The notes: generated from the letters alone by a model not told the origin. A stretch of 13,019 nt of DNA from Nitrospirales bacterium (GCA_021604265.1 BQIY01000024.1:1-13019), one strand, 5' to 3'; positions 1 to 6,847 are shown, numbered from the stretch's first letter. Numbers and translations: made by a program.

Positions 1-525
1 GAGAAAATAATGTTTGAGCCGTTCAATCAATGCAGGGGGACAATGTTCAATTTCGTGCCAATTCTCGTACACGACATCTCCTTTCATCACGGCAATGATT
101 TTGTCATCGGCTTCATCGCCGTCAATCATGCGCAATCCGCCGATGGGTCTGGCTTCTAGAAGCACATCACCATGGGTAATGGTTTTTTCTGCAATGACGC
201 ATATATCAAGCGGATCGCCATCTCCCACGACATTTGGCCGGCCGGTCCGACTGGCACACAATGTTCCTACCTGTTTTCCACAGCACGTTCGAGGAATGAG
301 GCCATACAGAGATGGGCAAATATTCGAGAAACGTTGGGGGCGATCGACTTTCAAATGTCCCGTCTGTTTGTCCAATTCATACTTCAACGTATCGCTTGGC
401 ACAATTTCAATATAGGCGGTGATGACTCGTGGGGCATCAGACCCAATAGGGACGCCGTGCCAAGGGTGAGACTTACACACACGACTCACTAATTCCCAAA
501 TCGACTCCAACTCTGGTTGCCTCAT
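1..525 (-). CDS. ppa: Inorganic pyrophosphatase (family I), 3' end cut by window edge
   Basis: Soluble cytoplasmic enzyme hydrolysing pyrophosphate to two phosphates, pulling biosynthetic reactions forward and feeding the Pi pool. The reverse strand reads open for 175 codons from the ATG at 525 to the window edge with no stop. The family I signature GDGDPLDI is at residues 101-108 (metal ligands D102, D104, D107). The substrate-binding KYELDKQTGHLKVDR stretch is at 48-62, YGLIPRTCCG at 74-83, and the acidic DGDEADDK cluster at 135-142. The sequence is near the usual end of the family (...ERLKHYFL), so probably only the C-terminal tail is missing. An AGGAGA ribosome site lies 6-10 bases upstream of the ATG. 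The Y-G-x-I-P-x-T style resembles the bacteroidetes/chlamydia-like branch rather than E. coli Ppa. It is transcribed away from the rest of the window. Family assignment is very secure. Confidence 0.95.
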   Translation of the reverse strand, partial: MRQPELESIWELVSRVCKSHPWHGVPIGSDAPRVITAYIEIVPSDTLKYELDKQTGHLKVDRPQRFSNICPSLYGLIPRTCCGKQVGTLCASRTGRPNVVGDGDPLDICVIAEKTITHGDVLLEARPIGGLRMIDGDEADDKIIAVMKGDVVYENWHEIEHCPPALIERLKHYFL

Positions 526-932
526 CGTTCTTCTCCTGGAATGTGAATAGTCTTGTTTAATTATGACAAGATGGGTTTTGTTCTTCAGTCTTCACCGGCA
601 TGATCTCATGCTTCTTTATGTCGGGATATTCTCTGGAAATCTCAACCCCAAAATATAAAAGATGCGGCTAAAGTCTGATCACGCAGGAGGGTGGATGAAG
701 CTGGATGATAAGAGGTAACGGTCGAGAAAAGGCAAGTTTGTATATTCCTCTAATTTTCATACCGGAATATTCACGACAATGAAATATGGTCATGCAAATA
801 AAGGCCGCACTCCTACTCAAAGCACATGAAAACTCAAAGCCATCTATCTCATTAATGGCCCAACACCTGACCCGAACGTCCTCCTCTGAGCATAGCAGCC
901 ACCACCTATTTTTCTTTTATTGGGAATGCGCA
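526..932. other. Gene-poor stretch between ppa and the first CBS gene
   Basis: About 400 bases with no convincing gene on either strand. The part next to ppa must hold its minus-strand promoter, but no clear -35/-10 pair stands out. A strong-looking AGGAGG at 685-690 precedes only a 7-codon frame (ATG at 695, then MKLDDKR and stop). A GAATATTC palindrome lies at 768-775. A 66-codon plus-strand frame starting at 786 has no ribosome site, ends inside the antisense of the CBS gene, and is not believed. No terminator hairpin for the CBS gene was found here. Confidence 0.5.
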
Positions 933-1322
933 CTATTCAAGGGTTTTTATCACGGTTTTGAAATAGGCCAAGAGATCTCGAACTGAAATGACACCCACGA
1001 TTTTATCATCTTCCGTTACGGCCAAGTGGCGAATATGACGGTCTGCCATGAGATCACGAGCATATTGAGGAGAAAGTGTTCTGTTGACCGTAATAATGGG
1101 ACTGGACATGAGCGCCTGCACCGTCAGTTGCGTCATATCACGTTGCTCGGCAACTCCTCGAACGATATCAGTCTCCGTAATAATGCCTGAATAGTCTTGC
1201 CCCTTCTGAACAAGGAGTGACCCAATCCGCTGTTTCTGCATCAGATTAGCCGCTTCGTGAATACTGGCATCCTCTGAGATCCTACTCACATCTTTTGTCA
1301 TGAGTTGGCCGACAGTCGACAT
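933..1322 (-). CDS. Stand-alone CBS-domain pair protein
   Basis: A 129-residue cytoplasmic protein made almost entirely of two CBS motifs (a Bateman module), a fold that usually binds adenine nucleotides and acts as an energy or ligand sensor. CBS1 covers about residues 5-60 (LMTKDVSRISEDASIHEAA, then GIITETDIVRGV). CBS2 covers about 68-125 (LMSSPIITVNRTLSP, RHIRHLAV, GVISVRDLL). The start at 1322 is preferred to an in-frame upstream ATG at 1346 because GGGAGGA lies 8-14 bases before 1322 and the homologous domain begins there. No catalytic or DNA-binding domain is attached, so a partner is expected. It is divergent from the arsR-pst operon and has a paralogue at 7828-8262. Its partner and ligand cannot be told from sequence. 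Confidence 0.88.
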   Translation of the reverse strand: MSTVGQLMTKDVSRISEDASIHEAANLMQKQRIGSLLVQKGQDYSGIITETDIVRGVAEQRDMTQLTVQALMSSPIITVNRTLSPQYARDLMADRHIRHLAVTEDDKIVGVISVRDLLAYFKTVIKTLE

Positions 1323-1497
1323 AGCGTATCCTCCCTTTACTCGCAAGATGCCGTCAAGACATCTCTGCTCCTACATTATGCTCTCTACCCCCAAAAGCAC
1401 CAACCTTCTCGACATAGGCATTCGATCATTGCTTACATGGGAAACATAAAAACATGGGGTTCTTCTTTATTGAGTAATACACACGCCACTATTCTAA

Positions 1498-1526
1498 TTG
1501 ACTTCTCCAAACATATCATCTACAAA
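1498..1526 (+). promoter_or_regulatory. Candidate sigma70 promoter of the arsR-pst operon
   Basis: TTGACT (1498-1503, five of six to the -35 consensus), a 17-base spacer, then TACAAA (1521-1526, four of six to the -10 consensus). Transcription would begin near 1533, directly before the inverted repeat at 1537-1559 and about 60 bases before arsR. The 10-mer TTGACTTCTC at 1498-1507 recurs exactly at 5332-5341 upstream of the porin gene. Confidence 0.4.
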
Positions 1527-1536
1527 CGTTGCTTCT

Positions 1537-1559
1537 TTCATATGAATATTTTTTCATGT
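1537..1559. promoter_or_regulatory. Candidate ArsR/SmtB-type operator
   Basis: TTCATATGAA (1537-1546) is a perfect 10-bp palindrome. Its right half also pairs with a second arm: ATATGAA (1540-1546), six bases, TTCATGT (1553-1559), an imperfect inverted repeat with six of seven positions matching. The ATGAA-N6-TTCAT layout is the one described for ArsR/SmtB-family repressor sites. It sits just past the predicted transcription start and 33 bases before the ATG of arsR, a good place for autorepression. The link to this ArsR is inference. Confidence 0.5.
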
Positions 1560-1591
1560 AACAATTTGCTTAATACGAATACTACACGCTA

Positions 1592-1906
1592 ATGAAAATT
1601 CACACTCCCACGTGCGCCGACAAACTCAAAGCTCTTGCTGACACAACTCGCTTAGCGGTGCTTGAATCGTTAATGGATCAACCTAGACTTGTCAGTGAAC
1701 TACTGCAGACTTTAGATATCGAACAAAGCCTTCTGTCCCACCACTTGGCTCACTTGCGAGAAGTCGGACTGGTTGAATCCACTCGAAGCGGGAAAACCGT
1801 GCGATATCAACTGGCCCCTGATGTTGCCATGTCAACGACAGCCAACGCTCTTGACCTGGGATGCTGCCAACTCTCGTTCCCGATCCAACACAAGAAACAC
1901 CCATAA
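1592..1906 (+). CDS. ArsR/SmtB-family winged-helix repressor heading the pst operon
   Basis: A 104-residue cytoplasmic DNA-binding protein. The ArsR fold begins at about residue 10 (KLKALADTTRLAVLESL) and the recognition helix region is DIEQSLLSHHLAHLREVGLV (42-61), followed by the wing GKTVRYQL (67-74). The classical ELCVCDL metal site of E. coli ArsR is absent: the corresponding helix reads LVSELLQTL. Instead there is Cys8 near the N-terminus and adjacent Cys91-Cys92 near the C-terminus (LGCCQLSF), recalling the C-terminal vicinal cysteines that bind arsenite in some ArsR proteins. The ligand is inferred, not shown. The gene ends two bases before pstS, so it is surely co-transcribed with the Pst genes. 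No Shine-Dalgarno sequence is visible before the ATG. It probably represses its own operon through the repeat at 1537-1559. Confidence 0.88.
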   Translation: MKIHTPTCADKLKALADTTRLAVLESLMDQPRLVSELLQTLDIEQSLLSHHLAHLREVGLVESTRSGKTVRYQLAPDVAMSTTANALDLGCCQLSFPIQHKKHP

Positions 1907-1908
1907 CG

Positions 1909-2742
1909 ATGATATCGTTTCTCCCACAATCACTGACCGTCGCACTCCTCTTTCTGACACTTTCCGCCTGTCAGGACACCCCTGCCAAGTCTGCTGATAA
2001 TTTCAAACTGATCATTACCGGTTCAAGCACCATTGCGCCACTTGTTGCGGAAATCGGAAAGCGGTTTGAGACCCAATACCCCGGTTCACGCATTGATGTG
2101 CAAACGGGCGGTTCTTCTCGAGGAATCGCCGATATTCGTCAAGGATTAGCAGACATCGGCATGGCATCTCGCTCACTGAGTGCCAGCGAACACGATCTTC
2201 ATGGAACCCTCTTAGCCCATGACGGTATTGGAATCATTGTCCATCAATCCAATCCACTGACATCTCTTAATCCCGACGAGATCGTCAAGATTTATACCGG
2301 CAACGTCAGTAATTGGGAAGAAGTCGGAGGCATCGACGCGCCCATCATAGTCCTGAACAAGGCAGAAGGGCGGGCAACACTCGAACTCTTTTTGCATCAT
2401 TTTCACCTCACGAGTTCACAAATCAACGCTCATGTCGTCATCGGTGATAACGAACAAGGCATCAAAACCGTTGCAGGAAATCCAAACGCCATTGCCTATG
2501 TATCCATTGGCACCGCAGAATACGATGCCGCCCATGATGTGCCCATTAAATTATTGACATTGGGCGAAATTCCCGCCTCCCTTGAAGAAGTACAAGCTGG
2601 TCGTTTTCCGCTTTCACGCCCATTAAACCTTGTCACAAAAACGGTTCCCGTTGACCAGGTAAAAACGTTTATCGATTTTGCAACATCAGAGCACATTCAT
2701 GACTTGGTCACGCACCATTACTTCGTCCCCCGCCAAGGGTGA
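1909..2742 (+). CDS. pstS: Phosphate ABC transporter, substrate-binding lipoprotein PstS
   Basis: Binds phosphate outside the inner membrane and delivers it to PstCA. 277 residues. The ATG at 1909 is chosen over in-frame 1861 because it gives a proper lipoprotein signal: hydrophobic stretch 8-18 and lipobox LSAC with Cys21. Phosphate-loop motifs are GSSTIAPL (38-45) and GGSSRGIADIRQG (67-79), ending in ADIGMASR. The loop where classical PstS has R-x-x-G-S-G-T reads NKAEGRATLELF (150-161), a divergent version, so affinity or selectivity may differ from E. coli PstS. The residue after Cys21 is Gln, not Asp, so by the Lol rule it could be sorted to the outer membrane. The gene starts 2 bases after arsR and overlaps pstC by 44 bases. 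Family is secure; strict phosphate specificity is inferred from its operon. Confidence 0.93.
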   Translation: MISFLPQSLTVALLFLTLSACQDTPAKSADNFKLIITGSSTIAPLVAEIGKRFETQYPGSRIDVQTGGSSRGIADIRQGLADIGMASRSLSASEHDLHGTLLAHDGIGIIVHQSNPLTSLNPDEIVKIYTGNVSNWEEVGGIDAPIIVLNKAEGRATLELFLHHFHLTSSQINAHVVIGDNEQGIKTVAGNPNAIAYVSIGTAEYDAAHDVPIKLLTLGEIPASLEEVQAGRFPLSRPLNLVTKTVPVDQVKTFIDFATSEHIHDLVTHHYFVPRQG

Positions 2743-3577
2743 TCGCATCCTCTTCCACACTCTCAGGTGTGTTGCAGGAATAGCGGGCATCCTGCTCGTC
2801 TGCATTCTGATCTTTCTGATCATTGAATCACTTCCTGCCCTTCAACATATTGGTGTGACCGCCTTCTTTACGGATGCATCGTGGCATCCCACAGAAGGCG
2901 CCTACAACCTTCTGCCCATGTTCATTGGGACATTGTTCGCCACGATTGGCGCGGTGGTCCTTGCCACTCCCCTCGGTATTTGTTCCGCACTATTTTGTGA
3001 ATATTATGCCCCTCAAGCCATGACATCAGGCTATCGCGCCTTCATCGAATTACTGGCAGGCATTCCATCTGTCGTGTATGGACTCTGGGGACTTGTAGTC
3101 CTCGTCCCACTCATTGCCAGCCTTCATCCACCTGGGCCAAGCCTCTTAGCCGGTATCCTCATCTTAACGATCATGATATTTCCGACCGTGACATTGGTCA
3201 GTCTCTCGGCCTTGCATCAAGTGCCAAAAGAATACATCCAGGGTGCGACGGCATTAGGCTGTACACGTTGGAGCATGATTCACCAGATCATACTTCCAAG
3301 TGCGAGGCCTGGAATTCTTACGGGCGTGGTGCTGCAAACCGGTCGAGCTCTTGGAGAAACCATGGCCATCTTGATGGTCTGCGGAAACGTGGTGCAATAC
3401 CCCTCAAGCATGTTTGATCCGATCCGCACGCTTACGGCCAATATTGCATTGGAAATGGCTTATGCGACTGACATACATCGTTCGTCACTTTTTTTAACCG
3501 GTCTTTTCCTTCTCACCATGGTGATCGTGTTGATCATGGGCACTCAACGCGCTCGAGCGAACCAGGCCTATGGATAA
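2699..3577 (+). CDS. pstC: Phosphate ABC transporter permease PstC
   Basis: Inner-membrane permease that pairs with PstA to form the phosphate channel. 292 residues with about six hydrophobic helices, the first at roughly 25-43. The coupling (EAA-type) loop that docks on PstB is at 178-206 (EYIQGATALGCTRW, then ILPSARPGI). The conserved IELLAGIPSVVYGLWG motif of PstC is at 106-121, and GRALGETMA at 216-224. The ATG at 2699 is chosen over in-frame 2678 because a weak CAGAG sits before it and the overlap with pstS is smaller (44 rather than 65 bases). Neither start has a strong ribosome site, so translation is probably coupled to pstS. It overlaps pstA by 8 bases. Confidence 0.94.
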   Translation: MTWSRTITSSPAKGDRILFHTLRCVAGIAGILLVCILIFLIIESLPALQHIGVTAFFTDASWHPTEGAYNLLPMFIGTLFATIGAVVLATPLGICSALFCEYYAPQAMTSGYRAFIELLAGIPSVVYGLWGLVVLVPLIASLHPPGPSLLAGILILTIMIFPTVTLVSLSALHQVPKEYIQGATALGCTRWSMIHQIILPSARPGILTGVVLQTGRALGETMAILMVCGNVVQYPSSMFDPIRTLTANIALEMAYATDIHRSSLFLTGLFLLTMVIVLIMGTQRARANQAYG

Positions 3578-4424
3578 ACACGTCCCATTCACATACAACA
3601 TGTGGCCAACAGCAATGATCTGGACCATTGCAGGATTAATCGGCTGCGTGTTTCTCTGGTTGATTGGAGGTCTGATCTGGCAGGGTACCGGTCATCTTTC
3701 TTGGGAGTTTCTCACCAACCCTCCCGCAGATGCCGGACGTTCAGGTGGAATCAATTCTATCCTTGTTTCGACTGGGCTCATTCTCTTAGTGTGTATGGCC
3801 GCTGCACTCCCGATCGGACTTGGAACAGCCATGTTTCTGGCTGAATTTACATCAGAGTCTCACCCGCTTGCTCAATTGACTGGACGAAGCCTCGATATGT
3901 TAGCCAGCGTCCCCTCGATTGTGTTTGGCCTGTTTGGCAATGCCTTCTTTTGCCAATTACTCGGACTGGGGTTTTCCATTCTCTCTGGAGGCTTGACCTT
4001 AGCATGCATGGTTCTCCCAATTTTAGTCAGGACCACCGAACAAGGTTTTCGAGCACTTCCACAGGAGTATCGTGTATCTGCTGCAGCATTAGGGCTGACC
4101 AAACGAGCCACACTCCTTCATCTTCTCTTGCCAGCCGCCATACCGGCGTTGGTTGTGGGATTAGTACTCGGACTCGGTCGAGCCATTGCCGAAACAGCCG
4201 CACTCATCTTTACGAGCGGATATGTCAGTCGAATGCCAGAATCTCTCTTCGATTCCGGGCGTGCATTGTCGATTCATATTTACGATCTCTCCATGAATGT
4301 TCCCGGTGGAGACCACGCTGCCTATTCGACCGCTCTTGTCTTAATCATTTGCGTGCTGACCCTCAATAGTCTTTCTCTTTGGATTTCAAAACGTTGGATG
4401 CACTCAAGGATCATGAGCACATGA
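3570..4424 (+). CDS. pstA: Phosphate ABC transporter permease PstA
   Basis: Second inner-membrane permease of the Pst complex. 284 residues, about six membrane helices (the first about 14-38). After it comes the loop with NPPADAGRSGGINS (50-63), typical of PstA. SLDMLASVPSIVFGLFG is at 107-123, the ABC-docking EAA loop at 166-195 (EYRVSAAALGLTKRA, ending LLPAAIPAL), and GRAIAETAALIFTSG at 203-217. It starts inside the end of pstC (8-base overlap, ATGGATAA) and ends in a 4-base ATGA overlap with pstB, the signature of translational coupling within one operon. The length is normal for the family and no damage is seen. Confidence 0.95.
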   Translation: MDKHVPFTYNMWPTAMIWTIAGLIGCVFLWLIGGLIWQGTGHLSWEFLTNPPADAGRSGGINSILVSTGLILLVCMAAALPIGLGTAMFLAEFTSESHPLAQLTGRSLDMLASVPSIVFGLFGNAFFCQLLGLGFSILSGGLTLACMVLPILVRTTEQGFRALPQEYRVSAAALGLTKRATLLHLLLPAAIPALVVGLVLGLGRAIAETAALIFTSGYVSRMPESLFDSGRALSIHIYDLSMNVPGGDHAAYSTALVLIICVLTLNSLSLWISKRWMHSRIMST

Positions 4425-5263
4425 GCTCTCCCTCTCAGTTTCCAAAATCACAAACCGCCTCATCATCCAATAGGAATATTGCACCCTGTTGCGATCCCGA
4501 TCCCCTCATACAAACGACGGACCTTTCTCTCACGTACGGCAATCGCCCGGCTTTTGAACATATTTCACTCACCATATACCGTGGGTGTTTAACCGCAATC
4601 GTCGGTCCCTCTGGAAGTGGAAAAACAAGTTTCCTCCTCTGTTTAAACCGGCTCATTGATTTACTCCCAGCATGTAAAGTTTCAGGACAAGCGCACATCG
4701 AAAACCTCGACATTTTGTCTCCAGCGATTGACGTGCTTCAACTTCGCCGTCGAATTGGCATGATTTTCCAAAAGCCCAATCCATTTCCGATGTCTATTCA
4801 GAAAAACCTGGAATTTCCACTCAAAGAACATGGCATCATCGAACAACATCTCATTCAAGAACGCACCCAACAGGCGCTCATGGATGTGGGACTCTGGAAT
4901 GAAGTGAAAGACCGAATGAACACATCGGCCTTACTCCTCTCCGGCGGACAACAACAACGGCTGTGTATTGCCCGTGCACTCGTCCTGTCTCCTGATGTCT
5001 TGCTTATGGATGAACCATGCAGTGCACTCGACCCGCTTTCCAGCGGAACAGTGGAAGATCTGATTTTCAGCTTACGGGGCCAGTACACCGTTATGATCGT
5101 GACGCACAATCTCGCTCAAGCCCATCGAATAGCCGATTATGTGGGAGTCTTCTGGAATCAAACGCAGGCTGGAAAATTGCTCGAATTTGGCCCGACTCAA
5201 GAGATCTTTGCACACCCTCAGCAAGATCTCACGGCCGCGTACATCAATGGCGTTCGCGGTTAA
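4421..5263 (+). CDS. pstB: Phosphate ABC transporter ATPase PstB
   Basis: Cytoplasmic ATPase that powers PstCA. 280 residues. Walker A GPSGSGKTS is at 62-70, Q-loop Q117 (FQKPNPFPMS), ABC signature LSGGQQQR at 173-180, Walker B VLLMDE at 193-198 with catalytic E198, D-loop SALD at 201-204, and the switch histidine H239 in VTHN, so a complete and presumably active ATPase. The start at 4421 is preferred to in-frame 4379 because it makes the 4-base ATGA overlap with pstA and has AAGGA about 11 bases upstream. The N-terminus carries a roughly 25-residue extension rich in Ser, with an unusual CCDPDP (Cys23-Cys24) just before the ABC core. It is the last gene of the arsR-pstSCAB run. No phoU follows it, unlike in many pst operons, and no hairpin terminator is visible after it. 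Confidence 0.96.
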   Translation: MSSPSQFPKSQTASSSNRNIAPCCDPDPLIQTTDLSLTYGNRPAFEHISLTIYRGCLTAIVGPSGSGKTSFLLCLNRLIDLLPACKVSGQAHIENLDILSPAIDVLQLRRRIGMIFQKPNPFPMSIQKNLEFPLKEHGIIEQHLIQERTQQALMDVGLWNEVKDRMNTSALLLSGGQQQRLCIARALVLSPDVLLMDEPCSALDPLSSGTVEDLIFSLRGQYTVMIVTHNLAQAHRIADYVGVFWNQTQAGKLLEFGPTQEIFAHPQQDLTAAYINGVRG

Positions 5264-5329
5264 CTTTCTTCTTCGATCCCCCCCCTTTTTTCGACCTCCC
5301 TTTCCTCAACAACTCCACAATTTACGGCA

Positions 5330-5374
5330 CTTTGACTTCTCTGTAACACGAACGTAACAGATCTCGTTTATTCT
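5330..5374 (+). promoter_or_regulatory. Pho-box-like activator site and promoter of the porin gene
   Basis: Three 7-base units spaced 11 bases start to start: CTTTGAC (5330-5336), CTGTAAC (5341-5347) and ACGTAAC (5352-5358), separated by TTCT and ACGA. PhoB sites are 7-base CTGTCAT-like repeats with 4-base spacers, so the geometry fits although the sequence is degenerate. TATTCT (5369-5374, four of six to -10) begins 10 bases after the last unit, the distance seen in Pho promoters where the box replaces the -35. The leader to the ATG is about 70 bases. Regulation by a PhoB homologue is inference; no phoB lies in the window. Confidence 0.5.
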
Positions 5375-5452
5375 CATCTCCAAGCTCACAGTATTTATAC
5401 ACGATTGGAAACAGGAAAAATTTCATCATACATGACAAACTTGGAGGTTTGA

Positions 5453-6847
5453 ATGGCTCTCAAACGAGTGAAAATTCTCATGCCCATGCTCTTACTGGCT
5501 TTTGGAGGTGCGGCTCCATTGCCTGCTACGGCAGCAGACACCCTGGCAGATGTTCTGCGCGAGAAAGGAACCATTTCGAAAGAAGATTACATCCGTATTC
5601 AGGCCAGCGAAGAAAAAAACGCTGAAGAAAAGATGAAGAAGCAGAAAGACAACCCTTCCGTCATCGCTGGATGGGACAAGAAAGGCTTTACGTTTTCTAC
5701 GGTCGACGGCCTGTTCAAAACAGCCATTCAGTGGAGATTTCAAGGTCGGTTCACCTATCCTGATCGAGGCGATGAAGATAGTGTGACCGACTTTTCAGAC
5801 AATGATGAAAGCTCCTTTGAACTTCGACGCGTACGAATGAAAGTCGGAGGGCATGGATACCGGCCCTGGCTTAAATACTACTTTGAAGTCGATTGGCAGC
5901 CCACTCGATCGTCAGGTGATGACCAAAATGACTCCGCAACTCGATTACTTGACTGGCGGATCATGTTTGAAAAATATCAATGGATGCAGCTGCAAATCGG
6001 CCAATGGAAAATCAACTATAACCGTGAGCGCGTGGACTCATCCGGCAAACAACAGTTTGTTGAACGGTCCATCGTGAATAGAAAATTTACTATTGATCGA
6101 CAAGTCGGAGTCATGCTCCACGGACATTTAGCTCCTGGCACACTCTTTGACTCACGCTATTACGCCGGTGTGTTCACTGGCTCCGGACGAGGCGAAGCCA
6201 ATGACGACGATCAAATGATGTATATGGGACGCTTTCAGTGGAATTTCCTGGGCAGGGATCTCAAATGGGAACAAAGTGACACCCAATACCATGAAAAACC
6301 AGCGGGAAGTCTCGCATTCGCCGGGTATACCACAACGGGAAAATGTACTCGATGGTCATCCGGCGGTTGCGGGTCGTTAGGAACAAATAACTCTCTTGGG
6401 CTGGGCTTTACCAGCGACAGCAACGCCGCAGACGGTCAGTTTCGGGTGGAGGGGTTAGTTGAAGAATTTGCCTTTAAGTGGGCAGGACTGTCCATTCAAC
6501 ATGAATATCACTGGAAGCAAGTCAAAGATTCGGGTGGAGGGATAGGTGGAGTCGGAAACTCCAAAACGAATTTAATGGGAAGTTATGCGCAAGTCGGGTA
6601 CTTTCCACACTATATCATTCCGATTATTCCCAAACCATTAGAATTCGCATTCCGCTATGCGTTTGTCGATCCCAACGTTTCGGTTAAGGATGATAAACTT
6701 CAAGAGTTCACGATCGCCACCAACTGGTTTTTTGCCGGACATCGCAACAAAATTACGATGGACGTTTCTCACTTAACATTAGCCCAGCCAGTCGGAAAAG
6801 ACTTGACTGAGCAACGCTTCCGATTGCAGTGGGATGTTTCATTTTAA
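5453..6847 (+). CDS. OprP/OprO-like outer-membrane porin (phosphate-selective type)
   Basis: Predicted beta-barrel channel letting phosphate or polyphosphate cross the outer membrane to PstS. 464 residues. A signal peptide spans about 1-28 (Lys-rich start, hydrophobic 9-20, cleavage near PATAA/D). A charged helical segment follows (about 29-66, SKEDYIRIQ, then a Glu/Lys-rich stretch), as at the start of many OprP-family proteins. The barrel begins near FTFSTVDGLFKTAIQWR and the RRVRMKVGG strand is typical of the family. The last residues RLQWDVSF end in Phe, the usual signal for barrel assembly. Cys298 and Cys306 (KCTRWSSGGCG) lie close together in a probable surface loop and may form a disulphide. 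GGAGG precedes the ATG. Its place after pstB and its Pho-box-like promoter support a phosphate role; the actual selectivity is not provable from sequence. Confidence 0.88.
   Translation: MALKRVKILMPMLLLAFGGAAPLPATAADTLADVLREKGTISKEDYIRIQASEEKNAEEKMKKQKDNPSVIAGWDKKGFTFSTVDGLFKTAIQWRFQGRFTYPDRGDEDSVTDFSDNDESSFELRRVRMKVGGHGYRPWLKYYFEVDWQPTRSSGDDQNDSATRLLDWRIMFEKYQWMQLQIGQWKINYNRERVDSSGKQQFVERSIVNRKFTIDRQVGVMLHGHLAPGTLFDSRYYAGVFTGSGRGEANDDDQMMYMGRFQWNFLGRDLKWEQSDTQYHEKPAGSLAFAGYTTTGKCTRWSSGGCGSLGTNNSLGLGFTSDSNAADGQFRVEGLVEEFAFKWAGLSIQHEYHWKQVKDSGGGIGGVGNSKTNLMGSYAQVGYFPHYIIPIIPKPLEFAFRYAFVDPNVSVKDDKLQEFTIATNWFFAGHRNKITMDVSHLTLAQPVGKDLTEQRFRLQWDVSF

Noticed and set aside
685..718. Strong AGGAGG followed by a 7-codon mini frame MKLDDKR
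   Set aside because: Too short to support as a gene; spacing is only four bases and there is no attenuator-like structure or downstream partner on this strand.
786..986. 66-codon plus-strand open frame in the gap after ppa
   Set aside because: It has no ribosome site, its composition is unlike that of its neighbours, and its end overlaps the well-supported CBS gene on the other strand.
1305..1592. 95-codon plus-strand frame between the CBS gene and arsR
   Set aside because: It begins inside the antisense of the CBS start, lacks a ribosome site, and spans the probable promoter and operator region.
3602..4369. Several long alternative-frame and antisense open frames inside pstA
   Set aside because: pstA is fully accounted for by family motifs in one frame; the others are overlapping shadows without ribosome sites or recognisable domains.
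5278..5291. Homopolymer run C8-T6 after pstB, possible phase-variable tract
   Set aside because: It is outside any reading frame, upstream of the porin promoter elements, and no hairpin precedes it; it is too short to claim slippage-based switching.
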